Part shown: piece after piece, positions 6,979 through 16,187 of the stretch | Numbering within the stretch: the stretch's first letter is position 1 | Layout of the letters: the number at the start of each line of letters is the position of its first letter | Source of the DNA: Prevotella sp. | Lineage (GTDB): Bacteria; Bacteroidota; Bacteroidia; Bacteroidales; Bacteroidaceae | NCBI GenBank assembly: GCA_017428805.1 | Contig: JAFRQC010000105.1 | Coordinates: forward strand, 1 to 17,863 | DNA length: 17,863 bases | Reading direction: 5' to 3' | Program-made: the position numbers and the translations under genes | Notes under the pieces: generated by a model | Seen by the model: the letters and a program-made list of their open reading frames with translations, nothing else | Database searches by the model: none | Told to the model about the DNA's origin: nothing

Positions 6979-8199
6979 TTACTTCGAATCAGCCTCGGCC
7001 TGCTGAGTCTCGGGGGCATCAGCACCGTAGAGGTTGTAGTAAGCGTTGTAGCGGTTGTAACCCCAGTTGCTGTTCAGACGGTCGGGATCGAGCTCCTTAG
7101 CCTTGTCGTAGTACTTGATGGCCTCCTGGTAGAGGGCCTTCTTCTGTGCGGGATCCTCAGTGTTCTGAGCGGTGATGCTGATGGCAGTACCTGCATAGGT
7201 CTGGAGGGCAGCGTTGTCAGACTTCAGCTCAACAGCCTTCTTCAGATACTTGGCAGCCTCGGCGGGATTTTCGTTGAGCAGGCCGAGACCCTTGTCAGCG
7301 AGAGCCACGAAGTTATTAGGATTAGCAGCAAGGGCATCGTCGAGTACCTTCTCGGCACCGGCCTTGTCGCCAGTGGCAGAAAGCACGTTGTAGAGCTTCT
7401 CCATCACACCGTCGGTCTTGTGCTCAGCATAGATGTCACGGAGCTGGCCGATGAACTTCACGGAGTCTTCTCTGGTCTTGAGACCTTCGCCGAGGATTTC
7501 GAGCTTGAGGTTCAGACAACCTTCGTACTCCTCGGGATCCTTCATGGCGATGTCGCAAAGCTGGAGGGCCTTGTCCATATCCTTGTCCTGATAGGCGAAG
7601 ACGGCAGCAAAGCGGGCAACCTGTCCGAAGTAAGGCTTCTGGGCAGTGCGGTCGCAAGCAGCGAAGAGGGGTGCTGCATCACTCAGGGCGAACATCTCCC
7701 AAAATTTGCGTCCCTTGGCATTGTCCTTGGCCTGGACAGCCTCCTGACCGGCATTGACGAGAGCATTGCGGGGAGCGAGCCAGAGACGGCCGGCGTTCTT
7801 CTCGGCGAACTTCGGTGCCACCTTGCCCTTTTCGTTGGGCTGCTGGTCGTACTTGTCGCACTCAATGGCGTTGACGAGGGCGTTGTAAGCCATCTCTGCC
7901 ATCAGTTCCTTGTCGATGGGCTTCTCGGCCTGTCCCATCTGCTTAGCGAGCTGGTTCTCGGTCTCAATGGTGCTCTGCTTGTTGAAAGCGTCATAAGCGA
8001 GATCGACGAGCATGTTGTAGGCAGCGGCCTTCTCCTGAGCGTTGGCCAGCTGGTCGATAGAGTTCTTCACCTGAGCCTCGGCCTCTGCATAAGCCAGACC
8101 CTTCAGAGATTTCTTGAGCGCCTTGAAAGCGTCACTGTCACCGGCAAAGGCAGTAGCACTGGCTACAACCATCATTGCCATCATCATGATTTTTTTCAT
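6979..8199 (-). CDS. Secreted tetratricopeptide-repeat protein
   Basis: A 406-residue protein of unknown specific function. It starts with a clear signal peptide (MKKIMMMAMMVVASATAFA, cleavage probably after residue 19), so it is exported, most likely to the periplasm; no lipobox cysteine is seen. The body is helical, and the C-terminal half has recognisable TPR units such as AEKVLDDALAANPNNFVALA, AAKYLKKAVELKSDNAALQ and AIKYYDKAKELDPDRL, ending in an Asn/Tyr-rich segment and an acidic tail. TPR arrays usually hold protein complexes together. The gene lies 24 bp after gyrA on the same strand and probably shares its transcript. TPR genes beside gyrA are common in Bacteroidota, but a functional link to gyrase is not established. 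No promoter was seen in the short gap. Confidence 0.88.
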   Translation of the reverse strand: MKKIMMMAMMVVASATAFAGDSDAFKALKKSLKGLAYAEAEAQVKNSIDQLANAQEKAAAYNMLVDLAYDAFNKQSTIETENQLAKQMGQAEKPIDKELMAEMAYNALVNAIECDKYDQQPNEKGKVAPKFAEKNAGRLWLAPRNALVNAGQEAVQAKDNAKGRKFWEMFALSDAAPLFAACDRTAQKPYFGQVARFAAVFAYQDKDMDKALQLCDIAMKDPEEYEGCLNLKLEILGEGLKTREDSVKFIGQLRDIYAEHKTDGVMEKLYNVLSATGDKAGAEKVLDDALAANPNNFVALADKGLGLLNENPAEAAKYLKKAVELKSDNAALQTYAGTAISITAQNTEDPAQKKALYQEAIKYYDKAKELDPDRLNSNWGYNRYNAYYNLYGADAPETQQAEADSK

Positions 8200-8223
8200 A
8201 ATTGTTTGGATTTGTTAGAAATG

Positions 8224-10779
8224 TTATTGTTCGTTGTTATTATTCTCTGTATCGGGTGTCTCGATAGTGGTCTCGGCGGGGATCTCCTCGTTGAGCACCT
8301 CTGCCTCCTCGAACTCTTCCTCTTCCTCGGAGTGCTGCACCTTGCAGACGCTGGCGATGGTGTCGTTCTTCTTGGCGAGGTTGATGAGACGGACGCCCTG
8401 CGTGGCACGGCCCATGACACGGACATCGGCCACCTTCAGGCGGATGAGGATGCCGGACTTGTTGATGATCATGAGGTCGTTCTCATCGGTGACCACCTTG
8501 ATGGCTACCAGACGGCCGGTCTTCTCGGTGATGGCGAGGGTCTTCACACCCTTCGCACCACGGGCGGTCTTACGGTAGTCTTCCACCTCGGAGCGCTTGC
8601 CGTAGCCGTTCTCTGAGACGACCATGATGGTCTCCACGTTCGGATCGTTGACGCAGACCATGCCTACCACCTCATCGTCGCCACCGTCGAGGCGCATACC
8701 GATGACACCGGTAGAGACACGGCCCATGGTGCGGACATCGTTCTCGTCGAAGCGCACAGCACGACCGTTGCGGTTGGCGAGCAGCAATTCGTTGTGACCA
8801 TTGGTCAGACGAACTCCTACCACTTCGTCGCCCTCGTTGATGTTAATGGCGATGACACCTGCGGCGCGTACATTCTTATAAGCGTCGAGGCAAGTCTTCT
8901 TGATGATACCCTGCTTGGTGGCGAACACAACGTAGTGCGACTTCAGGAACTCCTCGTCGTTGAAGTTCTTGATGCGCAGCACGGCATTGATGGAGTCGTC
9001 GGAATCGATGTTGAGCATATTCTGGATAGCACGGCCCTTCGAGTTCTTGTCGCCCTCGGGGATCTCGTAGCACTTCTGCCAGTAGCAGCGACCCTTCTGG
9101 GTGAAGAAGAGCAGCGTGTTGTGCATCGTGGCGGGATAGATATACTCGGTGAAGTCGTTGTCGCGATGACGGGCTGCCTTCGCGCCGACGCCACCCCTGC
9201 CCTGCTCGTGGAAGTCGGCCAGCGGCGTGCGCTTGATGTAACCCATGTGGGAGATGGTGATGACCACGGGATCATCGGGATAGAAGTCCTCGGCGTTGAA
9301 CTCATGGTCGAATGGGATGATCTCCGTGCGACGCTCGTCGCCGTACTTCTCCTTCACCTCCAGCAGATCGTCCTTCATCACCTGCTTGCAGCGCTCGGGA
9401 TTGTCGAGAATCTCCTGCAGGTCGGCAATGAGTTTCATCAGATCGTCATACTCCTGATGGAGCTGTTCGACACGCAGACCGGTGAGCTGCGAGAGACGCA
9501 TATCGACAATAGCCTTCGACTGAATCTCGTCAAGTTCGAAGCGCTTCTCGAGGTTGCGCTGGGCGTCGGAGGGAGTCTGGCTGTTGCGGATGATGCGCAC
9601 CACCTCGTCGATATTGTTCACGGCAATGATCAAACCCTCGAGGATGTGGGCACGCTCCTGGGCCTTGCGCAGATCGTACTGCGTGCGGCGGATGGTGACA
9701 TCGTGACGGTGCTCGACAAAGTATTTGACACATTCCTTCAGTGTAAGCAGACGGGGACGGCCTTTCACCAGAGCGATATTATTTACTGAGAATGAACTCT
9801 GTAAGGCTGTCATCTTAAAGAGTTTGTTCAGAAGCACATTGGCGTTGGCGTCGCGCTTGCAGTCGACGACGATACGCATGCCCTGACGGCCTGACTCATC
9901 GTTCACATTGGCCACACCCTCAATCTTGTGCTGGTTAGCGAGGTCGGCGATATAAGCCACGAGATCGGCCTTGTTGACACCATAGGGAATCTCGGTGACA
10001 ACGATCTTGTCGTGCGTCTCCCCACTCTCGATCTCCGCCTTGGCACGCATCACGATACGGCCACGGCCTGTCTCATAAGCGTCGCGCACTCCCGAGAGGC
10101 CATAGATATAGGCACCTGTTGGGAAGTCTGGACCGGGGATATACTGCATCAGTCCGTCGGTGTCGATGTCAGGATTGTCGATATAGGCACAGCAGCCGTC
10201 GATCACCTCACCCAGGTTGTGGGTGGGCATGTTCGTGGCCATACCTACGGCAATACCGTTACCACCATTGACGAGCAGGTTAGGTATCTTCGTCGGCATG
10301 ACGGTGGGCTCCACGAGCGAGTCGTCGAAGTTGGGAGCCATGTCGACAGTCTCCTTGTCGAGGTCGTCCATGATGTGCTCACCCATCTTAGAGAGTCGGC
10401 ACTCTGTGTATCGCATGGCGGCAGGAGAGTCACCGTCGACGGAGCCGAAGTTACCCTGACCGTCAACCAGTGTGTAGCGCATGTTCCAGTCCTGTGCCAT
10501 ACGTACGAGGGCACCATAGACTGACGAGTCACCGTGGGGGTGGTACTTACCAAGCACCTCACCGACGACGCGCGCGCATTTCTTATAAGGTTGGGTGGAG
10601 ACGTTGTTAATGTTCATCATACCGTATAGGATACGGCGGTGTACGGGTTTGAATCCGTCGCGGACATCGGGAAGGGCACGTGCCACAATGACTGACATGG
10701 AGTAGTCGATGTAGCTGGACTTCATTTCCTCCTCGATGTTGATCTTAATGATTCTGTCGTTGTCGAATGTTTGATCCAT
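8224..10779 (-). CDS. gyrA: DNA gyrase subunit A
   Basis: Cleavage and rejoining subunit of DNA gyrase, the type IIA topoisomerase that adds negative supercoils; it works with GyrB, not in this window. At 851 residues it has the family's usual length. The start gives [20 protein letters not shown], then the typical [21 protein letters not shown]. The active-site tyrosine is Tyr124 in AAMRYTE. The quinolone region reads [17 protein letters not shown]: Ser85 matches E. coli Ser83, and Gly89 stands where E. coli has Asp87. The C-terminal beta-pinwheel (from about 500) carries a degenerate GyrA box QGRGGVG (527-533), with Val for the usual Lys. The tail is strongly acidic, with a run of five Glu and later Asn. 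It is transcribed from its own promoter, divergent from clpC, with the secreted TPR gene downstream. Confidence 0.98.
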   Translation of the reverse strand: MDQTFDNDRIIKINIEEEMKSSYIDYSMSVIVARALPDVRDGFKPVHRRILYGMMNINNVSTQPYKKCARVVGEVLGKYHPHGDSSVYGALVRMAQDWNMRYTLVDGQGNFGSVDGDSPAAMRYTECRLSKMGEHIMDDLDKETVDMAPNFDDSLVEPTVMPTKIPNLLVNGGNGIAVGMATNMPTHNLGEVIDGCCAYIDNPDIDTDGLMQYIPGPDFPTGAYIYGLSGVRDAYETGRGRIVMRAKAEIESGETHDKIVVTEIPYGVNKADLVAYIADLANQHKIEGVANVNDESGRQGMRIVVDCKRDANANVLLNKLFKMTALQSSFSVNNIALVKGRPRLLTLKECVKYFVEHRHDVTIRRTQYDLRKAQERAHILEGLIIAVNNIDEVVRIIRNSQTPSDAQRNLEKRFELDEIQSKAIVDMRLSQLTGLRVEQLHQEYDDLMKLIADLQEILDNPERCKQVMKDDLLEVKEKYGDERRTEIIPFDHEFNAEDFYPDDPVVITISHMGYIKRTPLADFHEQGRGGVGAKAARHRDNDFTEYIYPATMHNTLLFFTQKGRCYWQKCYEIPEGDKNSKGRAIQNMLNIDSDDSINAVLRIKNFNDEEFLKSHYVVFATKQGIIKKTCLDAYKNVRAAGVIAININEGDEVVGVRLTNGHNELLLANRNGRAVRFDENDVRTMGRVSTGVIGMRLDGGDDEVVGMVCVNDPNVETIMVVSENGYGKRSEVEDYRKTARGAKGVKTLAITEKTGRLVAIKVVTDENDLMIINKSGILIRLKVADVRVMGRATQGVRLINLAKKNDTIASVCKVQHSEEEEEFEEAEVLNEEIPAETTIETPDTENNNNEQ

Positions 10780-10875
10780 CTTTATATTTATGATTTACTA
10801 TTTTTTGCTACGCTAAAATATGGTAATTTCGCGTTTAAGGCACTTTTTAAGCCCGCTGACGCGTTTTTAACCGTG

Positions 10876-10907
10876 CAAAGGTAGGTATTTTTTTCCATCT
10901 GACCAAA
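10876..10907 (-). promoter_or_regulatory. Promoter of gyrA
   Basis: On the minus strand TACCTTTG (10883-10876) is an exact TAnnTTTG -7 element, and TTTG (10907-10904) is the -33 element, 20 bp apart. Transcription would begin near 10869, giving a leader of about 90 nt. Hairpin copy A lies about 30 bp further upstream. Confidence 0.7.
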
Positions 10908-10939
10908 CTTTTAAGTCTTTTTAAAAGGTTTTCCCAGAC

Positions 10940-11172
10940 TTTTTTGCAGGGTAATGCCCTACAAACAAGTTTTTCCCATAGGGTGATCCCCTACGACCCT
11001 TTTTGCAGGGCAGAGCCCTGCCATCCTCCATCTACCCCAACCCCTTCTTCGTAAGAAGGGGCTTCGACCTTAACCCCAAACCCCTTTGCCCTCTCCAGGG
11101 CAGGGGCTTAACACAGAAAATCGCAGCACGCCGTCGATTTTCTTCCGTTTTGGTATCGCGGGACACGCGATG
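10940..11172 (+). repeat. Hairpin-array element, copy A (gyrA side)
   Basis: No gene is seen here. In order there are hairpins at 10943-10965 (one mismatch), 10979-10993, 11005-11021 (GCAGGGC-aga-GCCCTGC), 11041-11061 (9-bp stem, 3-nt loop), 11083-11106, 11115-11143 (AGAAAATCG/CGATTTTCT) and 11155-11171 (ATCGCG/CGCGAT). Read in the opposite direction, 11350-11571 has a matching series with similar linkers, for example ACAAACnnnTTTT after the first hairpin, CCTTTTT before the third, CTTCGACC versus CTCGAACC after the fourth, and a shared TTTTGGTAT before the last. Several stems differ in sequence between copies yet still pair, which suggests the structure itself is kept. Confidence 0.65.
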
Positions 11173-11232
11173 ATTTTTTTTTATCGGCTACCGCACAGAG
11201 ATGGCGCGATGTCTTTTTTATCGGCTACCGCC
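11166..11232 (+). repeat. Short direct repeat in the gyrA-clpC intergenic core
   Basis: CGCGATG, a T-rich run and ATCGGCTACCGC occur twice, starting at 11166 and 11205 (39 bp apart). Together with 11233-11349, which holds a GCGCA/TGCGC stem (11258-11274) and a purine-rich run near 11293-11312, this forms the core between the two hairpin arrays. No credible gene is seen in it. Confidence 0.6.
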
Positions 11233-11349
11233 TTGAGCAGTCCATAGAATATTGGGAGCGCATTCTCTGTGCGCAGCCACCCCTTCCCTTCCAGGGGAGG
11301 GGCAGGGGGAGAGGTGTAGAAAACTATGGCGAACCCCGAAGGGGCACAG

Positions 11350-11571
11350 GCTTGAGAGCCATACCAAAACCCTGATGCAGGACGGCGTACGCCGCCGGAG
11401 TCAGTTACATCCTCTTGCCAACGATTGGCGAGAGGCTTGAAGAGTGGTTCGAGATCCTCCTTAGGACAAGGAGGATAAGGAGGTTGTGACCCCTGCAGGG
11501 AACCCTGCATAAAAAGGTATGTAGGACAGCTCCTACAAAAGAAGTTTGTAAGGCTTGCCTTACTTTTTTTC
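11350..11571 (-). repeat. Hairpin-array element, copy B (clpC side)
   Basis: This is the inverted counterpart of copy A. Reading on the minus strand from the clpC side, hairpins lie at 11563-11548 (GTAAGG/CCTTAC), 11537-11520 (GTAGGA/TCCTAC), 11509-11494 (TGCAGGG/CCCTGCA), 11476-11454 (ATCCTCCTT/AAGGAGGAT), 11435-11411 (two stem blocks, 11 bp in all) and 11394-11383 (CGGCGTACGCCG palindrome), then TTTTGGTAT and a GGCT/AGCC stem. On the plus strand the 11548-11563 hairpin is followed by seven T, so it could also act as a terminator just before the clpC promoter. No gene is supported in this stretch. Confidence 0.65.
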
Positions 11572-11604
11572 TGAAAAATGGCACGATGTTTGCAAGAAAT
11601 GTTG

Positions 11605-11612
11605 TATCTTTG
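11605..11612 (+). promoter_or_regulatory. Probable -7 element of the clpC promoter
   Basis: TATCTTTG matches TAnnTTTG exactly and is followed by GCAC, as in many Bacteroidota promoters. No good -33 TTTG lies about 20 bp upstream; the nearest (11589-11592) is only 12 bp away. The promoter may be weak or need an activator. Transcription would start near 11619, about 45 nt before the clpC ATG. Confidence 0.55.
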
Positions 11613-11626
11613 CACAAAAATAGATA

Positions 11627-11659
11627 AAATCGTAAATCGTAAATAGGTAAATCGTAAAT
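11627..11659 (+). repeat. Heptamer repeats in the clpC leader
   Basis: The word AAATCGT occurs three times (starting at 11627, 11634 and 11649), with AAATCGTAAAT present twice, in the A/T-rich leader that ends 4 bp before the clpC start. No Shine-Dalgarno sequence is visible. Such a leader is probably unstructured, which would help ribosome entry; this is inference. Confidence 0.6.
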
Positions 11660-11663
11660 ATAG

Positions 11664-14210
11664 ATGACGAGTCAATTTTCGCCAAAAGTATCAGAGATAC
11701 TCGCTTTCTCTCGTGAAGAGGCAGCACGTCTGGCCAGCCGAAGCGTGGGTCCGGAGCACCTGCTCCTGGGCATCCTGCGCTCAAACGACGGCCCCGTGGT
11801 GGACCTGTTCCAACGGCTGAACCTGAACCTGCAGTCGGTGAAGACCGAACTGGAGATGCGTGTCAGGGAGGACGAACTCGGTATGCCCATACATACCACT
11901 GACCTGGTGCTCAACGAGAAGGCAAGCAATATCCTGAAACTGGCCGTGTTGGAGGCCCGTATCCAACGATCAAACAAGGTAGATGAACAACACCTGCTGC
12001 TGGCGATCCTGCACGATCTCGCCAACAACGGGGCTAAACAAGTATTAGAATTGAACAATATGAATTACGAAGACGCTATGGCTATGCTCTATGCGCCTAA
12101 AAATAATGGTATTAGAAACGGTATCGGCCTGCCCGATGAAGACGAGGAGGAATTCGAGGAAACCTCTAATGCCTCCGGAAATGCCGGCAGTTCCAGAGCT
12201 TCCGGAACTACGACAACCACCACCCAGAAGAAACCTGCCTCGAAGACGCCTGTGCTCGACACGTTCGGCACAGACCTCACCAATGCCGCTGCTGAGGGAC
12301 GACTCGATCCCTGTGTGGGCCGTGAGAAGGAGATCCAGCGCATCATCGAGATCCTGGGACGACGGAAGAAGAATAATCCTATATTAATAGGTGAGCCTGG
12401 TGTGGGTAAGAGTGCCATCGTCGAAGGACTGGCACAGCTCATCACCAACCACCATACGTCGCCAATGCTCTTCGGCAAGCGCATCTACACCCTCGACATG
12501 ACAGGTGTGGTGGCCGGTACGAAGTATCGCGGACAGTTTGAGGAACGCCTGAAGGCGCTGATGAAGGAACTGGAGGCAAATCCCGACGTGATCGTGTTCA
12601 TCGACGAGATCCACACCATCATCGGTGCCGGTTCCACGCCCGGTTCGATGGATGCTGCCAACATCATGAAACCCGCGCTGGCACGTGGAACCATCCAGTG
12701 TATCGGTGCCACGACACTCGACGAGTACCGTAACTCCATCGAGAAGGACGGTGCCCTGGAGCGTCGTTTCCAGAAGGTACAGGTGGAGCCGACGACCAAC
12801 GAGGAGACTCTGCAGATCCTTCGGAACATCAAGGACCGCTATGAGCATCATCACCACGTGACCTATACTGACGAGGCGCTCGTGGCATGTGTCAAATTGA
12901 CAGACCGTTATGTCACAGACCGTTTCATGCCCGACAAGGCTATCGATGCCCTCGACGAGACTGGTTCGCGTGTACACCTCGGCAATGCCCAGATACCGCC
13001 TGAGATCTTAGAGAAGGAAAAGGAGATCGCCAATATCAAGGAGAAGAAGCAGTTGGCGGTGAAGAACCAGAATTTTGAACTGGCAGCTGGCTATCGTGAC
13101 CGTCAGACGGTGCTCGAGTCGGAGTTGAAGATCCTGAACGACCGTTGGACTTCCGGCGAGGGCGAAGAGAGTCAGGTGGTCGATGCCGAACAGGTGGCAG
13201 AAGTCGTGTCGATGATGACGGGTGTACCTGCCCAGCGAATGGCAGAACAGGAGGGCATCCGTCTGAAAGGCATGGCCGTCTCGCTGAAGAATGCCGTCAT
13301 CGCCCAGGATGCCGCCATCGACAAGATGGTGAAGGCCATCCAGCGCAACCGTGTCGGACTGAAGGATCCCAACCACCCCATCGGCGTGTTTATGTTCCTC
13401 GGTCCTACGGGTGTGGGTAAGACCTATCTCGCCAAGAAACTGGCAGAGTTTATGTTCGGCAGCGCCGATGCACTGATCCGTATCGATATGAGTGAGTACA
13501 CGGAGAGTTTCAACACTTCGAGACTCATCGGTGCACCTCCGGGCTACGTAGGCTATGAGGAGGGCGGACAGCTGACGGAGCGCGTGCGCCGTCACCCCTA
13601 CTCCATCGTGCTGCTCGACGAGATTGAGAAAGCCCATGCTAATGTGTTCAACCTCCTGTTGCAGGTGCTCGACGAGGGACGGCTGACAGACGGTAACGGA
13701 CGATTCGTGGACTTCCGCAACACGGTGATCATCATGACCTCGAATGCCGGTACGCGACAGTTGAAGGACTTCGGTCGCGGTGTGGGATTCAGTGCCGGTA
13801 GCACGAGTGCCCTCGCTCTCAACGAACAGGATAAGCAGCACGCCAGGGATATCGTGCAGAAGGCGCTCTCGAAGCAGTTCTCGCCAGAGTTCCTGAACCG
13901 TCTCGACGAGATTATCACCTTCGACCAGCTCGATCTGGAAGCCATCAAGCGCATCATCGATGTGGAATTGAAGGGACTCTACCAGCGCATCGAACAGATC
14001 GGCTATAAGATCGACTTGTCGGAGGAAGCGAAGGAGTTTGTGGCGACGAAGGGCTACGATGTGCAGTTCGGTGCCCGTCCGTTGAAGCGAGCCATACAGA
14101 ATTATATCGAAGATGGCATCAGCGACCTGATTGTGAATGGCAACTTGCCGCTGGGATCAGTGATACACATCACACTGAAGGAAGACAAAAATGAGTTAGC
14201 GTTCAGCTAA
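11664..14210 (+). CDS. clpC: ATP-dependent Clp protease ATP-binding subunit ClpC
   Basis: Hexameric AAA+ unfoldase that feeds damaged or regulated proteins to ClpP in the cytoplasm. The 848-residue protein has the class I order: Clp N-domain repeats (about 1-145), a low-complexity acidic then Ser/Thr-rich linker (157-190, including six Thr in a row), AAA domain 1 with GEPGVGKS (243-250) and VIVFIDE (309-315), a short middle domain (about 445-492) with a UVR-like [12 protein letters not shown] segment, AAA domain 2 with GPTGVGKT (580-587) and a [11 protein letters not shown]alker B, and the C-terminal D2 domain. The short middle domain identifies ClpC rather than ClpB. No mcsA/mcsB/ctsR genes are adjacent. 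It stands alone on its strand, with its own promoter and a terminator that overlaps its last codons. Confidence 0.97.
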   Translation: MTSQFSPKVSEILAFSREEAARLASRSVGPEHLLLGILRSNDGPVVDLFQRLNLNLQSVKTELEMRVREDELGMPIHTTDLVLNEKASNILKLAVLEARIQRSNKVDEQHLLLAILHDLANNGAKQVLELNNMNYEDAMAMLYAPKNNGIRNGIGLPDEDEEEFEETSNASGNAGSSRASGTTTTTTQKKPASKTPVLDTFGTDLTNAAAEGRLDPCVGREKEIQRIIEILGRRKKNNPILIGEPGVGKSAIVEGLAQLITNHHTSPMLFGKRIYTLDMTGVVAGTKYRGQFEERLKALMKELEANPDVIVFIDEIHTIIGAGSTPGSMDAANIMKPALARGTIQCIGATTLDEYRNSIEKDGALERRFQKVQVEPTTNEETLQILRNIKDRYEHHHHVTYTDEALVACVKLTDRYVTDRFMPDKAIDALDETGSRVHLGNAQIPPEILEKEKEIANIKEKKQLAVKNQNFELAAGYRDRQTVLESELKILNDRWTSGEGEESQVVDAEQVAEVVSMMTGVPAQRMAEQEGIRLKGMAVSLKNAVIAQDAAIDKMVKAIQRNRVGLKDPNHPIGVFMFLGPTGVGKTYLAKKLAEFMFGSADALIRIDMSEYTESFNTSRLIGAPPGYVGYEEGGQLTERVRRHPYSIVLLDEIEKAHANVFNLLLQVLDEGRLTDGNGRFVDFRNTVIIMTSNAGTRQLKDFGRGVGFSAGSTSALALNEQDKQHARDIVQKALSKQFSPEFLNRLDEIITFDQLDLEAIKRIIDVELKGLYQRIEQIGYKIDLSEEAKEFVATKGYDVQFGARPLKRAIQNYIEDGISDLIVNGNLPLGSVIHITLKEDKNELAFS

Positions 14211-14220
14211 CTCATTTTTT
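14187..14220. terminator. Bidirectional terminator between convergent clpC and nadE
   Basis: ATGAGTTAGC (14191-14200) and GCTAACTCAT (14206-14215) form a perfect 10-bp stem with a 5-nt loop, with five A before (14187-14191) and six T after (14215-14220). It can therefore terminate transcripts from both sides. It contains the last clpC codons and the clpC TAA stop. The following 14221-14249 is a run of CTTTTCAC-like words. Confidence 0.85.
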
Positions 14221-14249
14221 ACCTTTTCACTTTTTCACCTTTTCACCTT

Positions 14250-16187
14250 TCAAAGTCCTTCGCATTCCTTGACCCACGGGGCAAACGAGGCATCGCTCGG
14301 CATACGCCAGTCGCCACGTGGTGAGAGGCTCACACTACCCACCTTCGGACCATCGGGCATACAGGAACGCTTGAACTGCTGGGTGAAGAAACGGCGACAG
14401 AACACTGTCAACCATTTCTTGATGGTTGCCTCCTCGTAGAAGGCTCCACGGCCTTCGACGGGCGAGGCGGTGCAGAAGGCTTTCTTCGCCAGCAAGAAGA
14501 TCTTCGACGGTGAGAAGCCATAGCGCAGGAAGTAGTAGATGAAGAAGTCGTGCAATTCGTAGGGGCCTACGAGGTCTTCGGTCTTCTGTTTGATCTGTCC
14601 GTTCTCGTCGGCAGGGATCAGCTCGGGTGATATCGGTGTGTCAACGATGTCGAGCAGTGTATCGGTAGCCATCTCCCCGGCAACATAACTCACGAGGTGA
14701 CGGATGAGCGTCTTGGGCACGCCAGCATTCACACCGTACATCGACATATGGTCACCATTGTAAGTGGCCCAGCCCAATGCGAGTTCAGAGAGGTCACCCG
14801 TACCCACGACAATTGCATTCTCCTTGTTTGCCACGTCCATCAGGATCTGTGTACGTTCGCGGGCCTGGGAGTTCTCATAGGTGGTATCGTGAATCTTCGG
14901 GTTGTGGCCGATATCCTCGAAATGCTGGGTGACGGCCTTGGCGATGGAAATCTCACGGACGGTCACACCGAGTGTCTCCATCAGTTTCACGGCATTGTTA
15001 TGTGTACGGTCAGTTGTACCAAAGCCCGGCATCGTGATGCCGATGATACCCTTGCGGTCGAGGCCGAGTTTATCGAAAGCCTTCACCGTCACAAGCAGGG
15101 CCAGTGTAGAGTCGAGTCCGCCACTGATGCCGATGACTGCCTTCTCGGCGCTGACGTGATAGAGGCGCTTGGCGAGACCTGCCACCTGGATGTTCAGGAT
15201 CTCCTCGCAGCTCTCGGACATATTCTCTGTCTTGGGGATGAACGGATGCGGATCAATCTCACGCAACAGTTCAAACTCCTTTGGTGCCACAGCCTTGCAC
15301 ACGTTCTCATGGGCGTGGGCATGACGCTGGGCATTGATGAATGTGGTGTTCACCCGACGTTCGGAACGCAGTTTCTCCACGTCAATCTGGTTCACCTGCA
15401 ACTGGGGCTGGAACGAGAAACGCGATCCTTCCAAGATCAGATGACCGTTCTCAAAGATCAGGGCATTGCCACCGTAGACTGCATCCTGCGATGACTCACC
15501 GAAACCACAACTGGCATAGACGTAGCCACTGATGGTACGGGCACTCTGCTGGGCGAGCAAGGATTTCAGATAGGTATGCTTACCGATCAGTTCGTCGCTG
15601 GCGGAGAGGTTCAGGATGATGTCGGCACCTGCCAGTGCCAGGTTGTTGCTGGGCGGGATGGGAGCCCATACGTCCTCACAGATCTCACAACCGAACTTCA
15701 CACCGTCGGCGGTAACGAAGAGCTGTGGCTCTGATGTCACATGCACAGGACTGCCTGCGAAATAGATATCCGTCGGATTCAGATCCTGAGCCGAGGCAAA
15801 CCAACGTTTCTCGTAGAACTCACCGTAGTTAGGCAGATAGGTCTTTGGCACGATACCGAGCAATGCACCACTCTGGATGACGGCGGCACAGTTGTAGAGC
15901 AGGCCGTTGATCACCACAGGCAGTCCGAACACCGTGATGATGTCGAGCTTGCGGGTGAAGTCGAGCAGTAGCATCACACCCTGTTCAGCACGGTCGATGA
16001 GGGCCTGCTGTTTGAAGAGGTCCTGACAGGAATAGCCCGTCAGACACAGTTCTGGCAGTACCATCAACTCTACTCCCCGACCCTCGGCCTGGGCGATGAG
16101 ACTCTCTATCTGTTGCACATTGTACTCTACGTCGGCCACTTTCACCGCCGGAACGGCAGCAGCCACCTTAACAAATCCGTATTTCAT
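14250..16187 (-). CDS. nadE: Glutamine-dependent NAD+ synthetase
   Basis: Makes NAD+ from nicotinic acid adenine dinucleotide, ATP and ammonia, using glutamine as nitrogen donor, the last step of NAD synthesis. The 645-residue protein is the long two-domain form. The N-terminal nitrilase-like glutaminase has the Glu46 - Lys115 - Cys170 triad in LPELCLTGYS, PKTYLPNYGEFYEKRWF and CEICEDVW. The C-terminal synthetase (from about 325) has the pyrophosphate loop SGGLDS (355-360). Its ATG overlaps the stop of the preceding DUF2027 gene (TTATGA around 16184-16187), so the two are probably translated together from the promoter at 16905-16936. It converges on clpC and ends before the shared terminator. 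Confidence 0.97.
   Translation of the reverse strand: MKYGFVKVAAAVPAVKVADVEYNVQQIESLIAQAEGRGVELMVLPELCLTGYSCQDLFKQQALIDRAEQGVMLLLDFTRKLDIITVFGLPVVINGLLYNCAAVIQSGALLGIVPKTYLPNYGEFYEKRWFASAQDLNPTDIYFAGSPVHVTSEPQLFVTADGVKFGCEICEDVWAPIPPSNNLALAGADIILNLSASDELIGKHTYLKSLLAQQSARTISGYVYASCGFGESSQDAVYGGNALIFENGHLILEGSRFSFQPQLQVNQIDVEKLRSERRVNTTFINAQRHAHAHENVCKAVAPKEFELLREIDPHPFIPKTENMSESCEEILNIQVAGLAKRLYHVSAEKAVIGISGGLDSTLALLVTVKAFDKLGLDRKGIIGITMPGFGTTDRTHNNAVKLMETLGVTVREISIAKAVTQHFEDIGHNPKIHDTTYENSQARERTQILMDVANKENAIVVGTGDLSELALGWATYNGDHMSMYGVNAGVPKTLIRHLVSYVAGEMATDTLLDIVDTPISPELIPADENGQIKQKTEDLVGPYELHDFFIYYFLRYGFSPSKIFLLAKKAFCTASPVEGRGAFYEEATIKKWLTVFCRRFFTQQFKRSCMPDGPKVGSVSLSPRGDWRMPSDASFAPWVKECEGL

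Noticed and set aside
7420..8616. Long open frame (398 codons) on the plus strand, antisense to the TPR gene and gyrA end
   Set aside because: It is the mirror frame of two well-supported genes; its Leu/Val/Gly-rich translation has no family resemblance and arises from codon bias. The same applies to 8794-9789, 9928-10524 and 14697-15494.
10943..11571. Regularly spaced hairpins considered as a CRISPR array
   Set aside because: The units are not identical repeats with unique spacers; the stems vary and the linkers are conserved, the reverse of a CRISPR pattern. No cas genes are nearby.
11181..11675. Minus-strand frame of 164 codons and other small frames in the gyrA-clpC gap
   Set aside because: They run through the hairpin repeats and poly-T stretches and translate into Pro/Ser-rich sequence that follows the repeats. 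No promoter supports them, and one crosses the clpC start.
13008..13841. Open frame of 277 codons antisense to clpC
   Set aside because: Lies wholly within a strong ClpC coding region, with no promoter and no recognisable protein; a composition shadow.
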